Below are positions 36,182 through 46,557 of a stretch of DNA of 64,000 nt, piece after piece. Position 1 is the stretch's first letter. Every line of letters begins with the position of its first letter. This DNA is from Arsenicicoccus sp. oral taxon 190 (GTDB lineage: Bacteria > Actinomycetota > Actinomycetes > Actinomycetales > Dermatophilaceae). A program made the translations under genes and the position numbers. The notes below the pieces were generated by a model. That model had not been told where the DNA came from. It did no database searches and saw only the letters and a list, made by a program, of their open reading frames with translations. The stretch covers positions 1,674,001 to 1,738,000 of the forward strand of contig NZ_CP012070.1 in the NCBI RefSeq assembly GCF_001189535.1. Reading direction: 5' to 3'.

Positions 36182-36721
36182 ATGTCCCGCATCGGACGTC
36201 TCCCTGTCTCCGTGCCCATGGGTGTGGAGGTCACCATCGACGGTCAGAACGTGATCGTCAAGAAGAACAACGCCGAGCTGAGCCTGGTCGTCAAGGAGCC
36301 CATCGCGGTCTCCCAGGGCGAGGACGGCTCGATCGAGGTCACCCGGCCCAACGACGAGCGTGAGTCCCGCGCCCTGCACGGCCTGACCCGCTCGCTCATC
36401 GCCAACATGGTGGAGGGCGTGACCAACGGCTACGAGAAGAAGCTCGAGATCTTCGGCACGGGTTACCGCGTCGTCGCCAAGGGCTCCAACCTGGAGTTCG
36501 CCCTCGGCTACTCGCACCCGATCGTGATCGAGCCGCCCGCCGGCATCACCTTCCAGGTCGAGGGGCCGACGAAGTTCTCGGTCAAGGGCATCGACAAGCA
36601 GCTCGTCGGCGAGGTCGCTGCCAACATCCGCAAGCTCCGCAAGCCCGACCCCTACAAGGGCAAGGGTGTCCGCTACGCGGGCGAGCAGATCCGCCGCAAG
36701 GTCGGAAAGGCTGGTAAGTAA
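36182..36721 (+). CDS. rplF: 50S ribosomal protein L6
   Basis: uL6, 179 residues, duplicated fold near the factor-binding site. [20 protein letters not shown] opens it and [20 protein letters not shown] is near the C-terminus. AAAGGAAG precedes ATG 36182. rplR starts three bases after the stop. Confidence 0.96.
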   Translation: MSRIGRLPVSVPMGVEVTIDGQNVIVKKNNAELSLVVKEPIAVSQGEDGSIEVTRPNDERESRALHGLTRSLIANMVEGVTNGYEKKLEIFGTGYRVVAKGSNLEFALGYSHPIVIEPPAGITFQVEGPTKFSVKGIDKQLVGEVAANIRKLRKPDPYKGKGVRYAGEQIRRKVGKAGK

Positions 36722-36724
36722 GCC

Positions 36725-37102
36725 ATGGCACGTCTCATCGTCAAGCGCGGCAAGGGCAAGTCGGCTGCGCGCTCGCGCCGCCACCTGCGCCTGCGCAAGC
36801 GCATCACGGGCACGGCGCTGCGCCCTCGCCTCGTCGTCAACCGGTCCGCGCGTCACGTCTTCGTCCAGGTCGTGGACGACTCCGTCGGCACGACGCTGGC
36901 CAGCGCCTCGACCATGGAGGCGGACCTGCGCTCGTTCGACGGCGACAAGACCGCCAAGGCCAAGAAGGTCGGCGAGCTCGTCGCCGAGCGGGCCAAGGCG
37001 GCCGGCGTGAGCGCCGTCGTCTTCGACCGCGGTGGCAACCAGTACCACGGCCGCATCGCCGCGATCGCCGCCGGCGCTCGCGAGGGTGGTCTGGACCTGT
37101 GA
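36725..37102 (+). CDS. rplR: 50S ribosomal protein L18
   Basis: uL18, 125 residues, binds 5S rRNA with L5. [38 protein letters not shown] and the C-terminal [20 protein letters not shown] are conserved. rpsE follows after 40 bases. Confidence 0.96.
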   Translation: MARLIVKRGKGKSAARSRRHLRLRKRITGTALRPRLVVNRSARHVFVQVVDDSVGTTLASASTMEADLRSFDGDKTAKAKKVGELVAERAKAAGVSAVVFDRGGNQYHGRIAAIAAGAREGGLDL

Positions 37103-37142
37103 CCGCTCACCAGACGTACGTCCCAGGAAAGAGGAACATCTG

Positions 37143-37778
37143 ATGCCAGGACCTCAGCGCCGCGGAACCGGCGCCGGCACCGGCCAGAACGGTGGCGAGC
37201 GCAGCAACGACCGCCGTGACCGTCGCGAGCGCAACGACCGCCGCGACTCCGCCGAGAAGAGCCAGTACATCGAGCGCGTGGTGACCATCAACCGCGTCGC
37301 CAAGGTCGTCAAGGGTGGCCGCCGCTTCAGCTTCACCGCGCTCGTCGTGGTGGGCGACGGCGACGGCACCGTGGGCGTCGGCTACGGCAAGGCCAAGGAG
37401 GTGCCTGCCGCGATCGCCAAGGGCGTCGAGGAGGCCAAGAAGGCCTTCTTCCGCGTCCCCCGCATCGCCGGCACCATCCCGCACCCCGTCCAGGGTGAGG
37501 CCGCCGCCGGCGTCGTGCTGCTCCGTCCGGCGTCGCCGGGTACCGGTGTCATCGCCGGCGGCCCGGTGCGCGCCGTGCTGGAGTGCGCGGGCATCCACGA
37601 CGTCCTGTCCAAGTCGCTCGGCTCGGACAACTCGATCAACATCGTCCACGCGACGGTCGCGGCCCTCAAGGGCCTCGAGCGCCCCGAGTCGGTTGCCGCT
37701 CGCCGCGGCAAGCCGCTCGAGGACGTCGCGCCGGCGGCGCTGCTGCGCGCTCGTGCTGCTGCTGGGGCTGGTGCCTGA
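37143..37778 (+). CDS. rpsE: 30S ribosomal protein S5
   Basis: uS5, 211 residues, accuracy centre with S4 and S12. ATG 37143 begins a 45-residue Arg/Asp/Gly-rich extension. The conserved [20 protein letters not shown] then opens the double-stranded RNA-binding fold, followed by [20 protein letters not shown]. Spectinomycin-contact residues around KVVKGG look normal. Its TGA overlaps the rpmD ATG (TGATG). Confidence 0.96.
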   Translation: MPGPQRRGTGAGTGQNGGERSNDRRDRRERNDRRDSAEKSQYIERVVTINRVAKVVKGGRRFSFTALVVVGDGDGTVGVGYGKAKEVPAAIAKGVEEAKKAFFRVPRIAGTIPHPVQGEAAAGVVLLRPASPGTGVIAGGPVRAVLECAGIHDVLSKSLGSDNSINIVHATVAALKGLERPESVAARRGKPLEDVAPAALLRARAAAGAGA

Positions 37779-37960
37779 TGGCTCGACTCAAGGTGACCCA
37801 GACCCGCGGCCACGTCGGCTGCAAGCAGAACCAGCGCGAGACCCTGCGCACGCTCGGTCTCAAGCGCATCGGCGACGTCGTCGTCAAGGAGGACCGCCCC
37901 GAGATCCGCGGCATGGTCCGCACGGTCGCCCACCTGGTGGCCGTCGAGGAGGTTGACTGA
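37778..37960 (+). CDS. rpmD: 50S ribosomal protein L30
   Basis: uL30, 60 residues, full length. [20 protein letters not shown] and [20 protein letters not shown] are conserved. One-base overlap with rpsE; rplO begins two bases after the stop. Confidence 0.96.
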   Translation: MARLKVTQTRGHVGCKQNQRETLRTLGLKRIGDVVVKEDRPEIRGMVRTVAHLVAVEEVD

Positions 37961-37962
37961 CC

Positions 37963-38463
37963 ATGGCTACGTCCAAGAAGGCTGCGGCCGACGCGCAGGA
38001 GCTCCCTGCCGACGGCACCACGCACGCCCTGAAGGTGCACCACCTGCGTCCGGCCCCCGGAGCCAAGACCCCCAAGACCCGCGTGGGTCGCGGTGAGGGC
38101 TCCAAGGGCAAGACCGCCGGTCGCGGCACCAAGGGCACCAAGTCCCGCTACCAGGTGCCCGAGCGCTTCGAGGGTGGCCAGACGCCGCTGCACATGCGTC
38201 TGCCCAAGATGCGCGGCTTCAAGAACCCGTTCAAGACCGAGTACCAGGTCGTGAACCTCGACAAGATCTCCGCGCTCTTCCCCGAGGGCGGCACGGTCAC
38301 GGTCGAGGCCCTGGTCGACAAGGGTGCGGTCCGCAAGGGCGCCCTCGTCAAGGTCCTCGGCACGGGTGAGCTGACGGTCAAGGTCGACGTCACCGCCGAC
38401 AAGTTCTCGGGCTCCGCCAAGGAGAAGATCGAGGCTGCCGGCGGCACCGTCACCGAGGCCTGA
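37963..38463 (+). CDS. rplO: 50S ribosomal protein L15
   Basis: uL15, 166 residues. A 20-residue N-terminal extension precedes the family start [38 protein letters not shown] and [20 protein letters not shown] follow. The last gene before a strong terminator that separates the ribosomal genes from secY. Confidence 0.96.
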   Translation: MATSKKAAADAQELPADGTTHALKVHHLRPAPGAKTPKTRVGRGEGSKGKTAGRGTKGTKSRYQVPERFEGGQTPLHMRLPKMRGFKNPFKTEYQVVNLDKISALFPEGGTVTVEALVDKGAVRKGALVKVLGTGELTVKVDVTADKFSGSAKEKIEAAGGTVTEA

Positions 38464-38472
38464 TCACCCCCA

Positions 38473-38512
38473 CGTCACGACCCCGGAAGCACCCGCTTCC
38501 GGGGTCGTGACG
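38473..38512 (+). terminator. Terminator after rplO
   Basis: Perfect 18-bp stem CGTCACGACCCCGGAAGC/GCTTCCGGGGTCGTGACG with an ACCC loop, 10 bases after the stop. Confidence 0.9.
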
Positions 38513-38535
38513 CGTCCGGGTGCCATCGGCCCGGA

Positions 38536-38544
38536 TGCTACGCT
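38536..38544 (+). promoter_or_regulatory. Probable extended -10 promoter of secY
   Basis: TGCTACGCT (TGn followed by TACGCT) 28 bases before the secY start and just after the rplO terminator. No good -35. It would give secY-adk-map their own transcription. Confidence 0.5.
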
Positions 38545-38572
38545 CAGCAAGTTGCGCTCCCGAGGAGGACCT

Positions 38573-39892
38573 GTGCTCTCGGCCTTTGCCCGGGCGTTCA
38601 AGACGCCCGATCTTCGCAAGAAGATCCTGTTCACCCTGATGATCATGGCGCTCTTCCGCGTCGGGTCGATCGTGCCGACCCCCGGGGTGAACTATTCCGA
38701 CGTGCAGGCCTGTCTCGCGGGTGCGGACGCCACCTCGGGCTTCCTCGGGATGATGAACCTCTTCAGCGGCGGTGCGCTGCTGCACCTGTCGATCTTCGCG
38801 CTCGGCATCATGCCCTACATCACCGCGAGCATCATCGTGCAGCTCCTCACCGTGGTCATCCCGCGGTTCGAGGCCCTCAAGCAGGAGGGGCAGAGCGGGC
38901 AGACCAAGCTGACGCAGTACACCCGGTACCTCACCATCGGGCTCGCGGTCCTGCAGTCCGCCACCTACGTCACCTATGCGCGCAACCCCGACCAGCTCTT
39001 CGGCGGTCAGTGCACCTCGATCATGCCGGACCAGTCGCTGCCGGCGCTGCTCATGATGGTCGTCACCATGACCGCCGGCACCGGCCTGGTCATGTGGATG
39101 GGTGAGCTGATCACCGACCGGGGGGTCGGCAACGGCATGTCCCTGCTGATCTTCACCTCGATCGTGGCCGGCTTCCCGACCGCGATGTGGGGCGGCGTCG
39201 CGGCCAACGGCCGTCAGCTGGGCCGGTTCTTCCTCGTGCTGCTCGTCGGGGTGCTCATCGTGGCGGCGGTCGTCTTCGTCGAGCAGTCCCAGCGGCGCGT
39301 CCCGGTGCAGTACGCCAAGCGTCTGGTCGGGCGGCAGATGTATGGCGGGACCAGCACCTACATCCCGCTGAAGATCAACATGGCCAACGTCATCCCGGTG
39401 ATCTTCGCCTCGTCGCTGCTGCAGCTGCCGATGATGATCGCGCAGTTCCAGCAGAACCGGCAGAACCCCCCGGCCTGGGTCGAGTGGATCATGACCCACC
39501 TGGGGCGGGGGAGCGGGCCGTGGTACGCCCTGATCTTCTTCCTGCTGATCGTCTTCTTCACGTTCTTCTACGTCTCGATCACCTTCAACCCCAAGGAGGT
39601 GTCGGACAACATGAAACGGTACGGCGGCTTCATCCCCGGCATCCGGGCGGGGCGGCCGACCGAGCAGTACCTCGACTACATCCTGACCCGCCTGACGGTC
39701 GTGGGGGCGTTGTACCTCGGCGTCCTGTCCTTGATCCCGATCGTCGCGCTCGGCAGCCTGGGCGGTAACGTCGCCCAGAACTTCCCGTTCGGGGGGACCT
39801 CGCTGCTGATCATGGTCGGAGTCGGCCTGGAGACGGTCAAGCAGATCGAGGCCCAGCTCGAGCAACGCAACTACGAAGGGTTCCTGCGGTAA
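38573..39892 (+). CDS. secY: Preprotein translocase subunit SecY
   Basis: Channel subunit of the Sec translocon, 439 residues, about ten membrane helices. GTG 38573 ([20 protein letters not shown]) follows GAGGAGGA and matches relatives; an upstream in-frame start would run through the rplO terminator. [15 protein letters not shown] is the conserved helix-2 segment. [20 protein letters not shown] is a cytoplasmic loop that contacts SecA and the ribosome. TAATG overlap with adk. Confidence 0.96.
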   Translation: MLSAFARAFKTPDLRKKILFTLMIMALFRVGSIVPTPGVNYSDVQACLAGADATSGFLGMMNLFSGGALLHLSIFALGIMPYITASIIVQLLTVVIPRFEALKQEGQSGQTKLTQYTRYLTIGLAVLQSATYVTYARNPDQLFGGQCTSIMPDQSLPALLMMVVTMTAGTGLVMWMGELITDRGVGNGMSLLIFTSIVAGFPTAMWGGVAANGRQLGRFFLVLLVGVLIVAAVVFVEQSQRRVPVQYAKRLVGRQMYGGTSTYIPLKINMANVIPVIFASSLLQLPMMIAQFQQNRQNPPAWVEWIMTHLGRGSGPWYALIFFLLIVFFTFFYVSITFNPKEVSDNMKRYGGFIPGIRAGRPTEQYLDYILTRLTVVGALYLGVLSLIPIVALGSLGGNVAQNFPFGGTSLLIMVGVGLETVKQIEAQLEQRNYEGFLR

Positions 39893-40455
39893 TGCAGCTG
39901 ATCATCATGGGCCCGCCCGGGGCCGGCAAGGGCACCCAGGCCGCCAAGATCGCCGACCGGCTCGGCATCCCCGCCATCTCGACCGGGGACATCTTCCGCG
40001 CCAACATCAAAAACGGCACCGAGCTCGGTCTTCGGGTCAAGGAGATCACCGCTGCGGGGCAGTACGTCCCCGACGAGATCACCAACGCGATCGTCGAGGA
40101 CCGCCTGGCGCAGGACGACTGCGAGCCCGGCTTCCTCCTCGACGGCTACCCCCGCACCGTCGGCCAGGTCGCGGCGCTGGACGCCATGCTGCAGGCCTCC
40201 GGCCGCGCGATCGACCACGCCCTCGTGCTGACCGTCGACACCGATGCCGTGGTCCAGCGGCTGCTGCGCCGGGCGGAGGTCGAGGGCCGCGTCGACGACA
40301 CCGAGGACGTCATCCGCGAGCGCATGGCCGTCTACGCCCGCGAGACCGCTCCGCTGATCGACCTCTACCGCGAGCGCGGCCTGCTGCGCGAGGTCGACGG
40401 GATGGGCGAGATCGACGACGTCACGCAGCGGCTGCTCCAGGCCGTGCAGGGCTGA
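39892..40455 (+). CDS. adk: Adenylate kinase
   Basis: AMP + ATP to 2 ADP; 187 residues. P-loop [10 protein letters not shown] at residues 7-16, then the AMP-binding [11 protein letters not shown] and [11 protein letters not shown]. The lid is short and lacks the four-cysteine zinc motif, as in mycobacterial enzymes. Overlaps secY and map by one base each. Confidence 0.96.
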   Translation: MQLIIMGPPGAGKGTQAAKIADRLGIPAISTGDIFRANIKNGTELGLRVKEITAAGQYVPDEITNAIVEDRLAQDDCEPGFLLDGYPRTVGQVAALDAMLQASGRAIDHALVLTVDTDAVVQRLLRRAEVEGRVDDTEDVIRERMAVYARETAPLIDLYRERGLLREVDGMGEIDDVTQRLLQAVQG

Positions 40456-41315
40456 TGTTCGGCCGGTCCCGGATCCAGACCAGGACCGACGACCAGATCC
40501 GCGCCATGCGGCGTGCCGGTCTGGTCGTCGGCGAGACGCTGCGGGTGCTCGGTGACGAGCTGAGGGCCGGTATGACGACCGGCCAGCTGGACCGCCTCGC
40601 CGAGACGGTGATCCGGGACCACGGCATGCGTCCCAACTTCTCCGAGGTTCCCGGCTACCGGCATACGCTCTGCGTGTCGGTGGGGTCCCAGATCGTGCAC
40701 GGGATCCCGGGGGAGCGGGTCCTCGCCGACGGGGAGCTGGTGTCGGTCGACTGCGGGTGCTATGTCGTGGAGGACGGCACGCCCTGGCACGGCGACGCGG
40801 CCCGTACCTTCGTGGTCGGGGGCCGGGAGGCGGGCAGCCCCGCCGAGCTGGCTCTGTCCGACGCCACCGAGGCAAGCCTGTGGGCCGGGATCGCGGCGCT
40901 GCGGGTCGGGGGGCGGCTCCACGACGTGGGTGCGGCCGTCGAGGACAGCGTCGAGGCGTCGGGGCGGCGCGACGGTGTCGACTACGGCATCGTGGAGGAC
41001 TACGTGGGGCACGGCATCGGCACGGCCATGCACATGGAGCCGCAGGTCTACAACTACCGGGTGCGCGAGCGTGGGCCGGTCGTGCGCTCCGGCACCACCC
41101 TGGCGATCGAGCCGATGGTCACCCTCGGCTCCCCGGACAACCACGTGCTCGAGGACGACTGGACCGTGGTCACCGACGACGGGCTCGCCGCCAGCCACTG
41201 GGAGAACTCCGTGGCCGTCACCACCGGCGGGCTGTGGGTGCTCACGGAGATCGACGGCGGGCAGGCGGGTCTCACCGCCGTCGGCGCGCCCTACGCCCCG
41301 CTGGACCAGGGCTGA
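40455..41315 (+). CDS. map: Methionine aminopeptidase, type I
   Basis: Cytoplasmic metallopeptidase that removes initiator Met from nascent proteins; 286 residues. The five metal ligands are visible: aspartates in SVDCGCYVVEDG and HGDAARTF, histidine in VGHGIGTAMH, and glutamates in LAIEPMVTLG and HWENSVAVT. ATG 40455 overlaps the adk stop. No SH3-type N-terminal extension is present. A 196-base gap with a promoter precedes infA. Confidence 0.95.
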   Translation: MFGRSRIQTRTDDQIRAMRRAGLVVGETLRVLGDELRAGMTTGQLDRLAETVIRDHGMRPNFSEVPGYRHTLCVSVGSQIVHGIPGERVLADGELVSVDCGCYVVEDGTPWHGDAARTFVVGGREAGSPAELALSDATEASLWAGIAALRVGGRLHDVGAAVEDSVEASGRRDGVDYGIVEDYVGHGIGTAMHMEPQVYNYRVRERGPVVRSGTTLAIEPMVTLGSPDNHVLEDDWTVVTDDGLAASHWENSVAVTTGGLWVLTEIDGGQAGLTAVGAPYAPLDQG

Positions 41316-41377
41316 CACGGCCCAGGACGGCCGTCGGGCGTGGCTGCCGCGATTTCCGTCCGTGTGGGGGTATGGCG

Positions 41378-41383
41378 TAGGCT
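41378..41383 (+). promoter_or_regulatory. Probable -10 box of the infA-rpmJ-rpsM unit
   Basis: TAGGCT within GGTATGGCGTAGGCTGG, 128 bases upstream of infA. TTCCGT at 41354 with an 18-bp spacer is a possible -35. Confidence 0.4.
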
Positions 41384-41511
41384 GGTGCGTCGGCTCACGA
41401 GCATCTCCGTCACTGGAGCGCGTGCGCCGGAAGTAATCGATCAGTCAGTGCCATGGCGGTCGTCCGCCCTGCTCCAGGCAGGGTGAGCCGCCCCGACGGA
41501 ATGTGGAGGAC

Positions 41512-41733
41512 ATGGCCAAGAAGGACGGTGTCATCGAGATCGAGGGCACGATCGTGGAGGCTCTCCCGAACGCGATGTTCCGGGTGGAGCTCACCAACGG
41601 TCACAAGGTGCTCGCTCACATCTCCGGCAAGATGCGTCAGCACTACATCCGCATCCTCCCCGAGGACCGGGTCGTCGTTGAGCTCAGCCCGTATGACCTG
41701 ACCCGAGGGCGCATCGTCTTCCGCTACCGCTGA
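41512..41733 (+). CDS. infA: Translation initiation factor IF-1
   Basis: 73-residue S1-fold initiation factor. [20 protein letters not shown], the oligonucleotide-binding [20 protein letters not shown] and [11 protein letters not shown] are conserved. ATG 41512 follows TGTGGAGGA. It heads the infA-rpmJ-rpsM-rpsK-rpsD set. Confidence 0.96.
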   Translation: MAKKDGVIEIEGTIVEALPNAMFRVELTNGHKVLAHISGKMRQHYIRILPEDRVVVELSPYDLTRGRIVFRYR

Positions 41734-41831
41734 CCGGCTCGTCCGGTGCGGTCGTCCGGAGGCACTCCCCGATCCACCACCCAGTCCGGTGCACAGCCGT
41801 GCGCCGGGCCCGATCTGAAGACAGTAGGCAG

Positions 41832-41945
41832 ATGAAGGTTCAGCCGAGCGTCAAGAAGATCTGCGACAAGTGCAAGGTGATCCGCCGCAACGGCCGGGTC
41901 ATGGTGATCTGCGAGAACGCTCGCCACAAGCAGCGTCAGGGCTGA
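41832..41945 (+). CDS. rpmJ: 50S ribosomal protein L36
   Basis: bL36, 37 residues. The zinc ligands C11, C14, C27 and H32 are present, so this is the C+ form. [20 protein letters not shown] opens the protein. ATG 41832 lies 98 bases after infA. It is too short to be called by length alone, but the sequence is unmistakable. Confidence 0.95.
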   Translation: MKVQPSVKKICDKCKVIRRNGRVMVICENARHKQRQG

Positions 41946-42201
41946 TCACCGACCTGCCGGCCCGCCCGGCCAGGTCCGCACGGCGCGCAGGCTTCACTGC
42001 ACGCAAGCAAGCTAGACAGCAGCACCCGGCCTCAGGGCCCCGAGCGATCGAGACCCTGGACGTCACCCCCGGCACGGAGGCCGGGGACCGACACCCCCGC
42101 CCGAGCAGGCGGCCCGACAGATAGGGCCGTGAGCGTCGACGGCGGGGCGGACTCGGAACGGCGCTGCTCCAGACCTCCGTCAGTACCAGGAGAACCAACT
42201 C

Positions 42202-42582
42202 ATGGCTCGTCTCGTTGGAGTCGACCTGCCGCGCGAGAAGCGCGTCGAGGTCGCACTGACGTACATCTTCGGCGTGGGTCGCACCCGCGCCGTGCAGACG
42301 CTCGCCGCGACGGGTGTCGACCCGTCCACGCGCGTCAAGGACCTCACCGAGGAGGAGCTGGTCAAGCTCCGCGACCACCTCGAGGACAACTTCCAGATCG
42401 AGGGTGACCTCCGGCGCGAGATCGCGTCCGACATCCGCCGCAAGGTGGAGATCGGGTCCTACGAGGGCCTGCGCCACCGTCGTGGCCTGCCCGTCCGCGG
42501 TCAGCGCACCAAGACCAACGCTCGCACCCGCAAGGGCCCGAAGCGCACGGTCGCCGGCAAGAAGAAGGCCGGCAAGAAGTAA
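42202..42582 (+). CDS. rpsM: 30S ribosomal protein S13
   Basis: uS13, 126 residues, subunit-interface head protein. [40 protein letters not shown] and [18 protein letters not shown] are conserved. The 256-base gap from rpmJ contains no clear promoter or gene. AGGAGAA precedes ATG 42202. Confidence 0.97.
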   Translation: MARLVGVDLPREKRVEVALTYIFGVGRTRAVQTLAATGVDPSTRVKDLTEEELVKLRDHLEDNFQIEGDLRREIASDIRRKVEIGSYEGLRHRRGLPVRGQRTKTNARTRKGPKRTVAGKKKAGKK

Positions 42583-42695
42583 CCACCTGATGTGAACCGA
42601 GCTCTGCCGGGGGCTGGAAACCTCGCGGCGCGGCACATCAGTCGGTCCACTTCACGCACAGTCTTCACTTACCGAGCGACAGGAGAACCAGCCAC

Positions 42696-43100
42696 ATGCC
42701 TCCCAAGGGCCGTCAGGCTGCGGCGAAGAAGGTCCGCCGCAAGGAGAAGAAGAACGTCGCCCACGGGCACGCTCACATCAAGAGCACGTTCAACAACACG
42801 ATCGTCTCGATCACCGACCCGACCGGTGCGGTGATCTCGTGGGCGTCCGCCGGCCAGGTCGGCTTCAAGGGCTCCCGCAAGTCCACGCCGTTCGCCGCGC
42901 AGATGGCCGCCGAGGCCGCCGCGCGCCGCGCCATGGACCACGGCATGCGCAAGGTCGACGTCTTCGTCAAGGGCCCGGGCTCGGGCCGCGAGACGGCGAT
43001 CCGCTCGCTGACCGCGACCGGCCTCGAGGTCGGCGCCATCAGCGACGTCACGCCCACCCCCCACAACGGCGTGCGCCCGCCCAAGCGCCGTCGCGTCTGA
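42696..43100 (+). CDS. rpsK: 30S ribosomal protein S11
   Basis: uS11, 134 residues, platform protein. [40 protein letters not shown] and [21 protein letters not shown] ([19 protein letters not shown]) ends are present. AGGAGAA precedes ATG 42696; rpsD starts 24 bases after the stop. Confidence 0.97.
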   Translation: MPPKGRQAAAKKVRRKEKKNVAHGHAHIKSTFNNTIVSITDPTGAVISWASAGQVGFKGSRKSTPFAAQMAAEAAARRAMDHGMRKVDVFVKGPGSGRETAIRSLTATGLEVGAISDVTPTPHNGVRPPKRRRV

Positions 43101-43124
43101 GACACGGAAGGAGATAGCTGACTT

Positions 43125-43730
43125 ATGGCTCGTTACACCGGACCCATGAGCAAGAAGTCCCGTCGTCTCAAGACCGACCTCGTCGGTGGCGACCGGAACT
43201 TCGAGAACCGCCCCTACCCGCCCGGCATGCACGGCCGCGGTCGCGTGCAGGAGAAGGAGTACCTCCTTCAGCTGCGCGAGAAGCAGAAGGCCCGCTACAT
43301 GTACGGCGTGCTGGAGAAGCAGTTCCGCAACTACTACGAGACGGCCTCCCGCCGTCCCGGCAAGACGGGTGAGAACCTCCTCCAGATCCTGGAGTCCCGT
43401 CTGGACAACGTGATCTACCGCGCCGGTCTGGCCCGCACCCGTCGTGCGGCCCGCCAGCTCGTCTCCCACGGCCACTTCATGGTCAACGGCGTGCGCGTGG
43501 ACATCCCGTCCTACCAGGTGACGCAGTACGACATCATCGACATCCGCGACAAGTCGGTGAACACCTTCCCGTTCGAGCTGGCCCGCCAGACCTACGGCGA
43601 CCGTCCGGTCCCGGCCTGGATGCAGGTCGTGCCCAACACCCTGCGCATCCTGATCCACCAGCTGCCCGTGCGCGAGCAGATCGACGTCCCCGTCGAAGAG
43701 CAGCTGATCGTCGAGCTCTACTCGAAGTAA
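43125..43730 (+). CDS. rpsD: 30S ribosomal protein S4
   Basis: uS4, 201 residues, primary 16S rRNA binder and accuracy protein. The N-terminal region lacks zinc cysteines (C- form). [20 protein letters not shown] and the S4 RNA-binding domain ([39 protein letters not shown]) are conserved. A GTATGGC-based hairpin follows. Confidence 0.97.
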   Translation: MARYTGPMSKKSRRLKTDLVGGDRNFENRPYPPGMHGRGRVQEKEYLLQLREKQKARYMYGVLEKQFRNYYETASRRPGKTGENLLQILESRLDNVIYRAGLARTRRAARQLVSHGHFMVNGVRVDIPSYQVTQYDIIDIRDKSVNTFPFELARQTYGDRPVPAWMQVVPNTLRILIHQLPVREQIDVPVEEQLIVELYSK

Positions 43731-43741
43731 TCGGCACCAGA

Positions 43742-43785
43742 CGTATGGCGGTGGGCCGGGTCACGGCCCGGTCTGCCGCCATACG
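43742..43785 (+). terminator. Nested hairpin between rpsD and rpoA
   Basis: Outer arms CGTATGGCGG/CCGCCATACG enclose an inner GGGCCG/CGGCCC stem, 11 bases after rpsD. The base is the recurrent GTATGGC word. No U tract. It may terminate or be a processing site before rpoA. Confidence 0.7.
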
Positions 43786-43890
43786 GCTGAGGTCGACCCG
43801 GGTCGGTCCACGGACAGAGGTGGACCGACCACCCCGCCAGGGGAATTCATGCGACGTCATATGGCGGGCGTCCATGGGAAGGAAACAACC

Positions 43891-44907
43891 GTGCTGATCG
43901 CACAGCGTCCGGTGCTCTCGGAGGAAGTCATCTCCGAGGCGCGCTCCCGCTTCACCATCGAGCCCCTCGAGCCGGGCTTCGGCTACACCCTCGGCAACTC
44001 GCTGCGGCGCACGCTGCTGTCGAGCATCCCGGGTGCCGCCGTCACCAGCCTGCGCATCGACGGCGTCCTCCACGAGTTCTCCACCGTCCCCGGTGTCAAG
44101 GAGGACGTCACGGAGTTCATCCTCAACATCAAGGGCCTGGTCGTCTCCTCCGAGCACGACGAGCCCGTGGTGATGTACCTCCGCAAGCAGGGTCCCGGCG
44201 CGGTCACCGCCGCCGACATCACCCCGCCCGCGGGCGTCGAGGTGCACAACCCCGACCTGCACATCGCGACGCTCAACGACAACGGCAAGCTCGAGATGGA
44301 GCTCACCGTCGAGCGTGGCCGTGGCTACGTCTCCTCGCAGCAGAACAAGTCCGGCGAGCAGGAGATCGGCCGCATCCCGGTCGACTCCATCTACTCCCCA
44401 GTGCTGGCCGTGACCTACAAGGTCGAGGCGACCCGTGTCGAGCAGCGCACCGACTTCGACCGTCTCGTGGTGGACGTCGAGACCAAGAACTCCATGAGCC
44501 CGCGTGACGCGATGGCGTCGGCCGGCAAGACGCTCGTCGAGCTCTTCGGCCTGGCGCGCGAGCTCAACGTCGAGGCCGAGGGCATCGACATGGGCCCGTC
44601 GCCGACGGACGCCGCGCTGGCCGCGGACCTGGCCCTGCCGATCGAGGACCTGGACCTGACGGTCCGCTCCTACAACTGCCTCAAGCGCGAGGGCATCCAC
44701 ACCGTGGGCGAGCTCGTGGGCCGCAGCGAGGCCGACCTGCTGGACATCCGCAACTTCGGCGCGAAGTCCATCGACGAGGTCAAGGCCAAGCTGGTGGGCA
44801 TGGGCCTGCAGCTCAAGGACAGCCCGCCCGGGTTCGACCCGAGCAGCATCGCCGAGGCCTACGACAGCTACGAGGACGACATCGCCCTCGAGGACGAGCA
44901 GTACTGA
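43891..44907 (+). CDS. rpoA: DNA-directed RNA polymerase subunit alpha
   Basis: RNA polymerase alpha subunit, 338 residues. GTG 43891 ([20 protein letters not shown]) follows GGAAGGAAA. ATG 43849 is in frame but gives a non-conserved start. The N-terminal dimerisation domain has [20 protein letters not shown]. The C-terminal domain (from about residue 245) contains [20 protein letters not shown] and [16 protein letters not shown], which contact UP elements and activators. The tail is acidic. Confidence 0.97.
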   Translation: MLIAQRPVLSEEVISEARSRFTIEPLEPGFGYTLGNSLRRTLLSSIPGAAVTSLRIDGVLHEFSTVPGVKEDVTEFILNIKGLVVSSEHDEPVVMYLRKQGPGAVTAADITPPAGVEVHNPDLHIATLNDNGKLEMELTVERGRGYVSSQQNKSGEQEIGRIPVDSIYSPVLAVTYKVEATRVEQRTDFDRLVVDVETKNSMSPRDAMASAGKTLVELFGLARELNVEAEGIDMGPSPTDAALAADLALPIEDLDLTVRSYNCLKREGIHTVGELVGRSEADLLDIRNFGAKSIDEVKAKLVGMGLQLKDSPPGFDPSSIAEAYDSYEDDIALEDEQY

Positions 44908-44985
44908 CCACCTGACCGCTCAGCGGGACTGACCTCACGCCGCCGTCGGCGTCCCAGCGGTCGGTCGTAACACCTAGGAGAAACC

Positions 44986-45585
44986 ATGCCTACCCCCACC
45001 AAGGGTCCCCGTCTCGGCGGCGGTCCGGCTCACGAGCGCCTGATGCTGGCCAACCTGGCCACGTCGCTCTTCGAGCACGACCGGATCACCACCACCGAGG
45101 CCAAGGCCAAGCGCCTGCGTCCCCTCGCCGAGCGCATGATCACCTTCGCCAAGCGCGGTGACCTGCACGCCCGCCGCCGGGTCCTCACGGTCGTCCGGGA
45201 CAAGGGCGTCGTCCACCGTCTCTTCGTGGAGATCGCGCCGGACATGGCCGAGCGTCAGGGCGGCTACACCCGCATCACCAAGATCGGCGCCCGCAAGGGC
45301 GACAACGCGCCCATGGCGGTCATCGAGCTCGTCCGCGAGCCCGTCGCCAAGAAGGCCACCGTGACGGAGGCCGAGGCCGCCACCCGCCGCGCTGCCAAGG
45401 ACGCCGAGAAGCCGGCCGCCCCCGTCGAGGAGACTGCGGCGCCCGCCGCCGAGGAGACCGCTGCCCCGGCCGAGGAGACCGCTGCCCTGGCCGAGGAGAC
45501 CGCCGCCCCCGTCGCGGAGGCCCCCGTCGAGGAGCAGCCGAGCACCGAGGCCGCCGAGGCTGCCACGGACAGCAAGCAGGCCTGA
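44986..45585 (+). CDS. rplQ: 50S ribosomal protein L17
   Basis: bL17, 199 residues. The first about 120 are the usual protein ([40 protein letters not shown]). The remaining about 75 form an Ala/Glu/Pro-rich acidic tail with repeated AEETAAP units. Such tails occur in actinobacterial L17, but this one is long. ATG 44986 follows TAGGAG. Last gene of the alpha operon before a terminator. Confidence 0.96.
   Translation: MPTPTKGPRLGGGPAHERLMLANLATSLFEHDRITTTEAKAKRLRPLAERMITFAKRGDLHARRRVLTVVRDKGVVHRLFVEIAPDMAERQGGYTRITKIGARKGDNAPMAVIELVREPVAKKATVTEAEAATRRAAKDAEKPAAPVEETAAPAAEETAAPAEETAALAEETAAPVAEAPVEEQPSTEAAEAATDSKQA
45433..45516 (+). repeat. 21-bp coding repeat in rplQ tail
   Basis: Imperfect in-frame repeats of about 21 bases, GCCGAGGAGACCGCTGCCCC and variants, encode (A/V)[20 protein letters not shown] and AEETAAP. 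Likely expanded by slippage in an unstructured acidic tail. Confidence 0.7.
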
Positions 45586-45603
45586 CCCGCCGATCCGGCC
45601 ACC

Positions 45604-45641
45604 ACGGGCCCGTCACCTCCGCGAGGGGGTGGCGGGCCCGT
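45604..45641 (+). terminator. Terminator after rplQ
   Basis: 17-bp stem ACGGGCCCGTCACCTCC/GGGGGTGGCGGGCCCGT with G.U pairs and a GCGA loop. A single CGGCATACG word follows at once. Confidence 0.8.
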
Positions 45642-45671
45642 CGGCATACGGGCTGGTGGAGGGGGGATCGC

Positions 45672-45677
45672 TAGGAT
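45672..45677 (+). promoter_or_regulatory. Probable -10 box of leaderless truA promoter
   Basis: TAGGAT ends eight bases before the truA ATG at 45686, just past the rplQ terminator. No ribosome binding site of note intervenes. Confidence 0.5.
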
Positions 45678-45685
45678 CGGCGGTC

Positions 45686-46549
45686 ATGACGACCCAGCCG
45701 TGCACCAGGTCCCGTCTGCGGGTCGACTTCGCGTATGACGGGAGCGGGTTCAGCGGGTGGGCGGCGCAGCCCGGCCTCCGGACGGTCGAGGAGACGCTCG
45801 CGCTCGCGTGGCAGACGATCCTGCGGTGCGAGGAGCCGCCGCGGCTGACGGTCGCCGGGCGGACCGATGCCGGGGTGCACGCCCGGGGTGCGGTCTGTCA
45901 CCTCGACGTGGCGGACGAGCTGCTGGTGCGGCTGCCGGGGCGGTCGGACCGTTCTCCTGCCGAGGCGGCCGTGACCAGGCTCAACGGCGTGCTGCCGGGC
46001 GACGTGGTGGTGCGGGCGGTGCAGGTGGCGCCGGAGGGCTTCGATGCGAGGTTCTCGGCGGTGGAGCGACGCTACCGCTACCGGCTGCTGGACGACCCGG
46101 CGCGCCTGGACCCGCTGCGGCGGCACGACACGACGGTGGTGCGGCGGCCGCTGGACCTCGCGCGGATGCAGGAGGCGTGCGCGGGGCTGGTGGGCCTGCA
46201 CGACTTCGCGGCGTTCTGCAAGCAGCGGGAGGGCGCGACGACGATCCGGGCGCTGCTGGAGTACTCCTGGGTGCGCGACGACGAGGGTGTGCTCGTCGCG
46301 ACCGTGCGGGCTGACGCGTTCTGCCACTCGATGGTGCGGGCGCTGATCGGTGGGGCGGTGCCGGTGGGGGAGGGGCGACGGGACGCGGCCTGGCTGCGGT
46401 CGGTGCTGGAGGGGGCGCGCCGGGACCCGGGGGTGGCGGTGATGCCGCCGCAGGGGCTGAGCCTGGAGGCCGTGGTCTACCCGGGTGACGACCAGCTGGG
46501 CGCCCGGGCGGAGGAGGCCCGGGCCGTGCGTCGGCTGCCCCTGCTCTGA
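45686..46549 (+). CDS. truA: tRNA pseudouridine synthase A
   Basis: Modifies uridines 38-40 of the tRNA anticodon arm; 287 residues. The catalytic aspartate is in GRTDAGVHARG. RLRVDFAYDGSGFSGWAAQP opens the domain, and RYRYRLLDDP and DAFCHSMVRALIGGAV are conserved. ATG 45686 begins MTTQPCTRSRLRVDF; upstream in-frame sequence overlaps the rplQ terminator. In other actinomycetes rplM usually follows; here about 8.3 kb of accessory genes intervene. Confidence 0.95.
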   Translation: MTTQPCTRSRLRVDFAYDGSGFSGWAAQPGLRTVEETLALAWQTILRCEEPPRLTVAGRTDAGVHARGAVCHLDVADELLVRLPGRSDRSPAEAAVTRLNGVLPGDVVVRAVQVAPEGFDARFSAVERRYRYRLLDDPARLDPLRRHDTTVVRRPLDLARMQEACAGLVGLHDFAAFCKQREGATTIRALLEYSWVRDDEGVLVATVRADAFCHSMVRALIGGAVPVGEGRRDAAWLRSVLEGARRDPGVAVMPPQGLSLEAVVYPGDDQLGARAEEARAVRRLPLL

Positions 46550-46557
46550 CGCGAACT

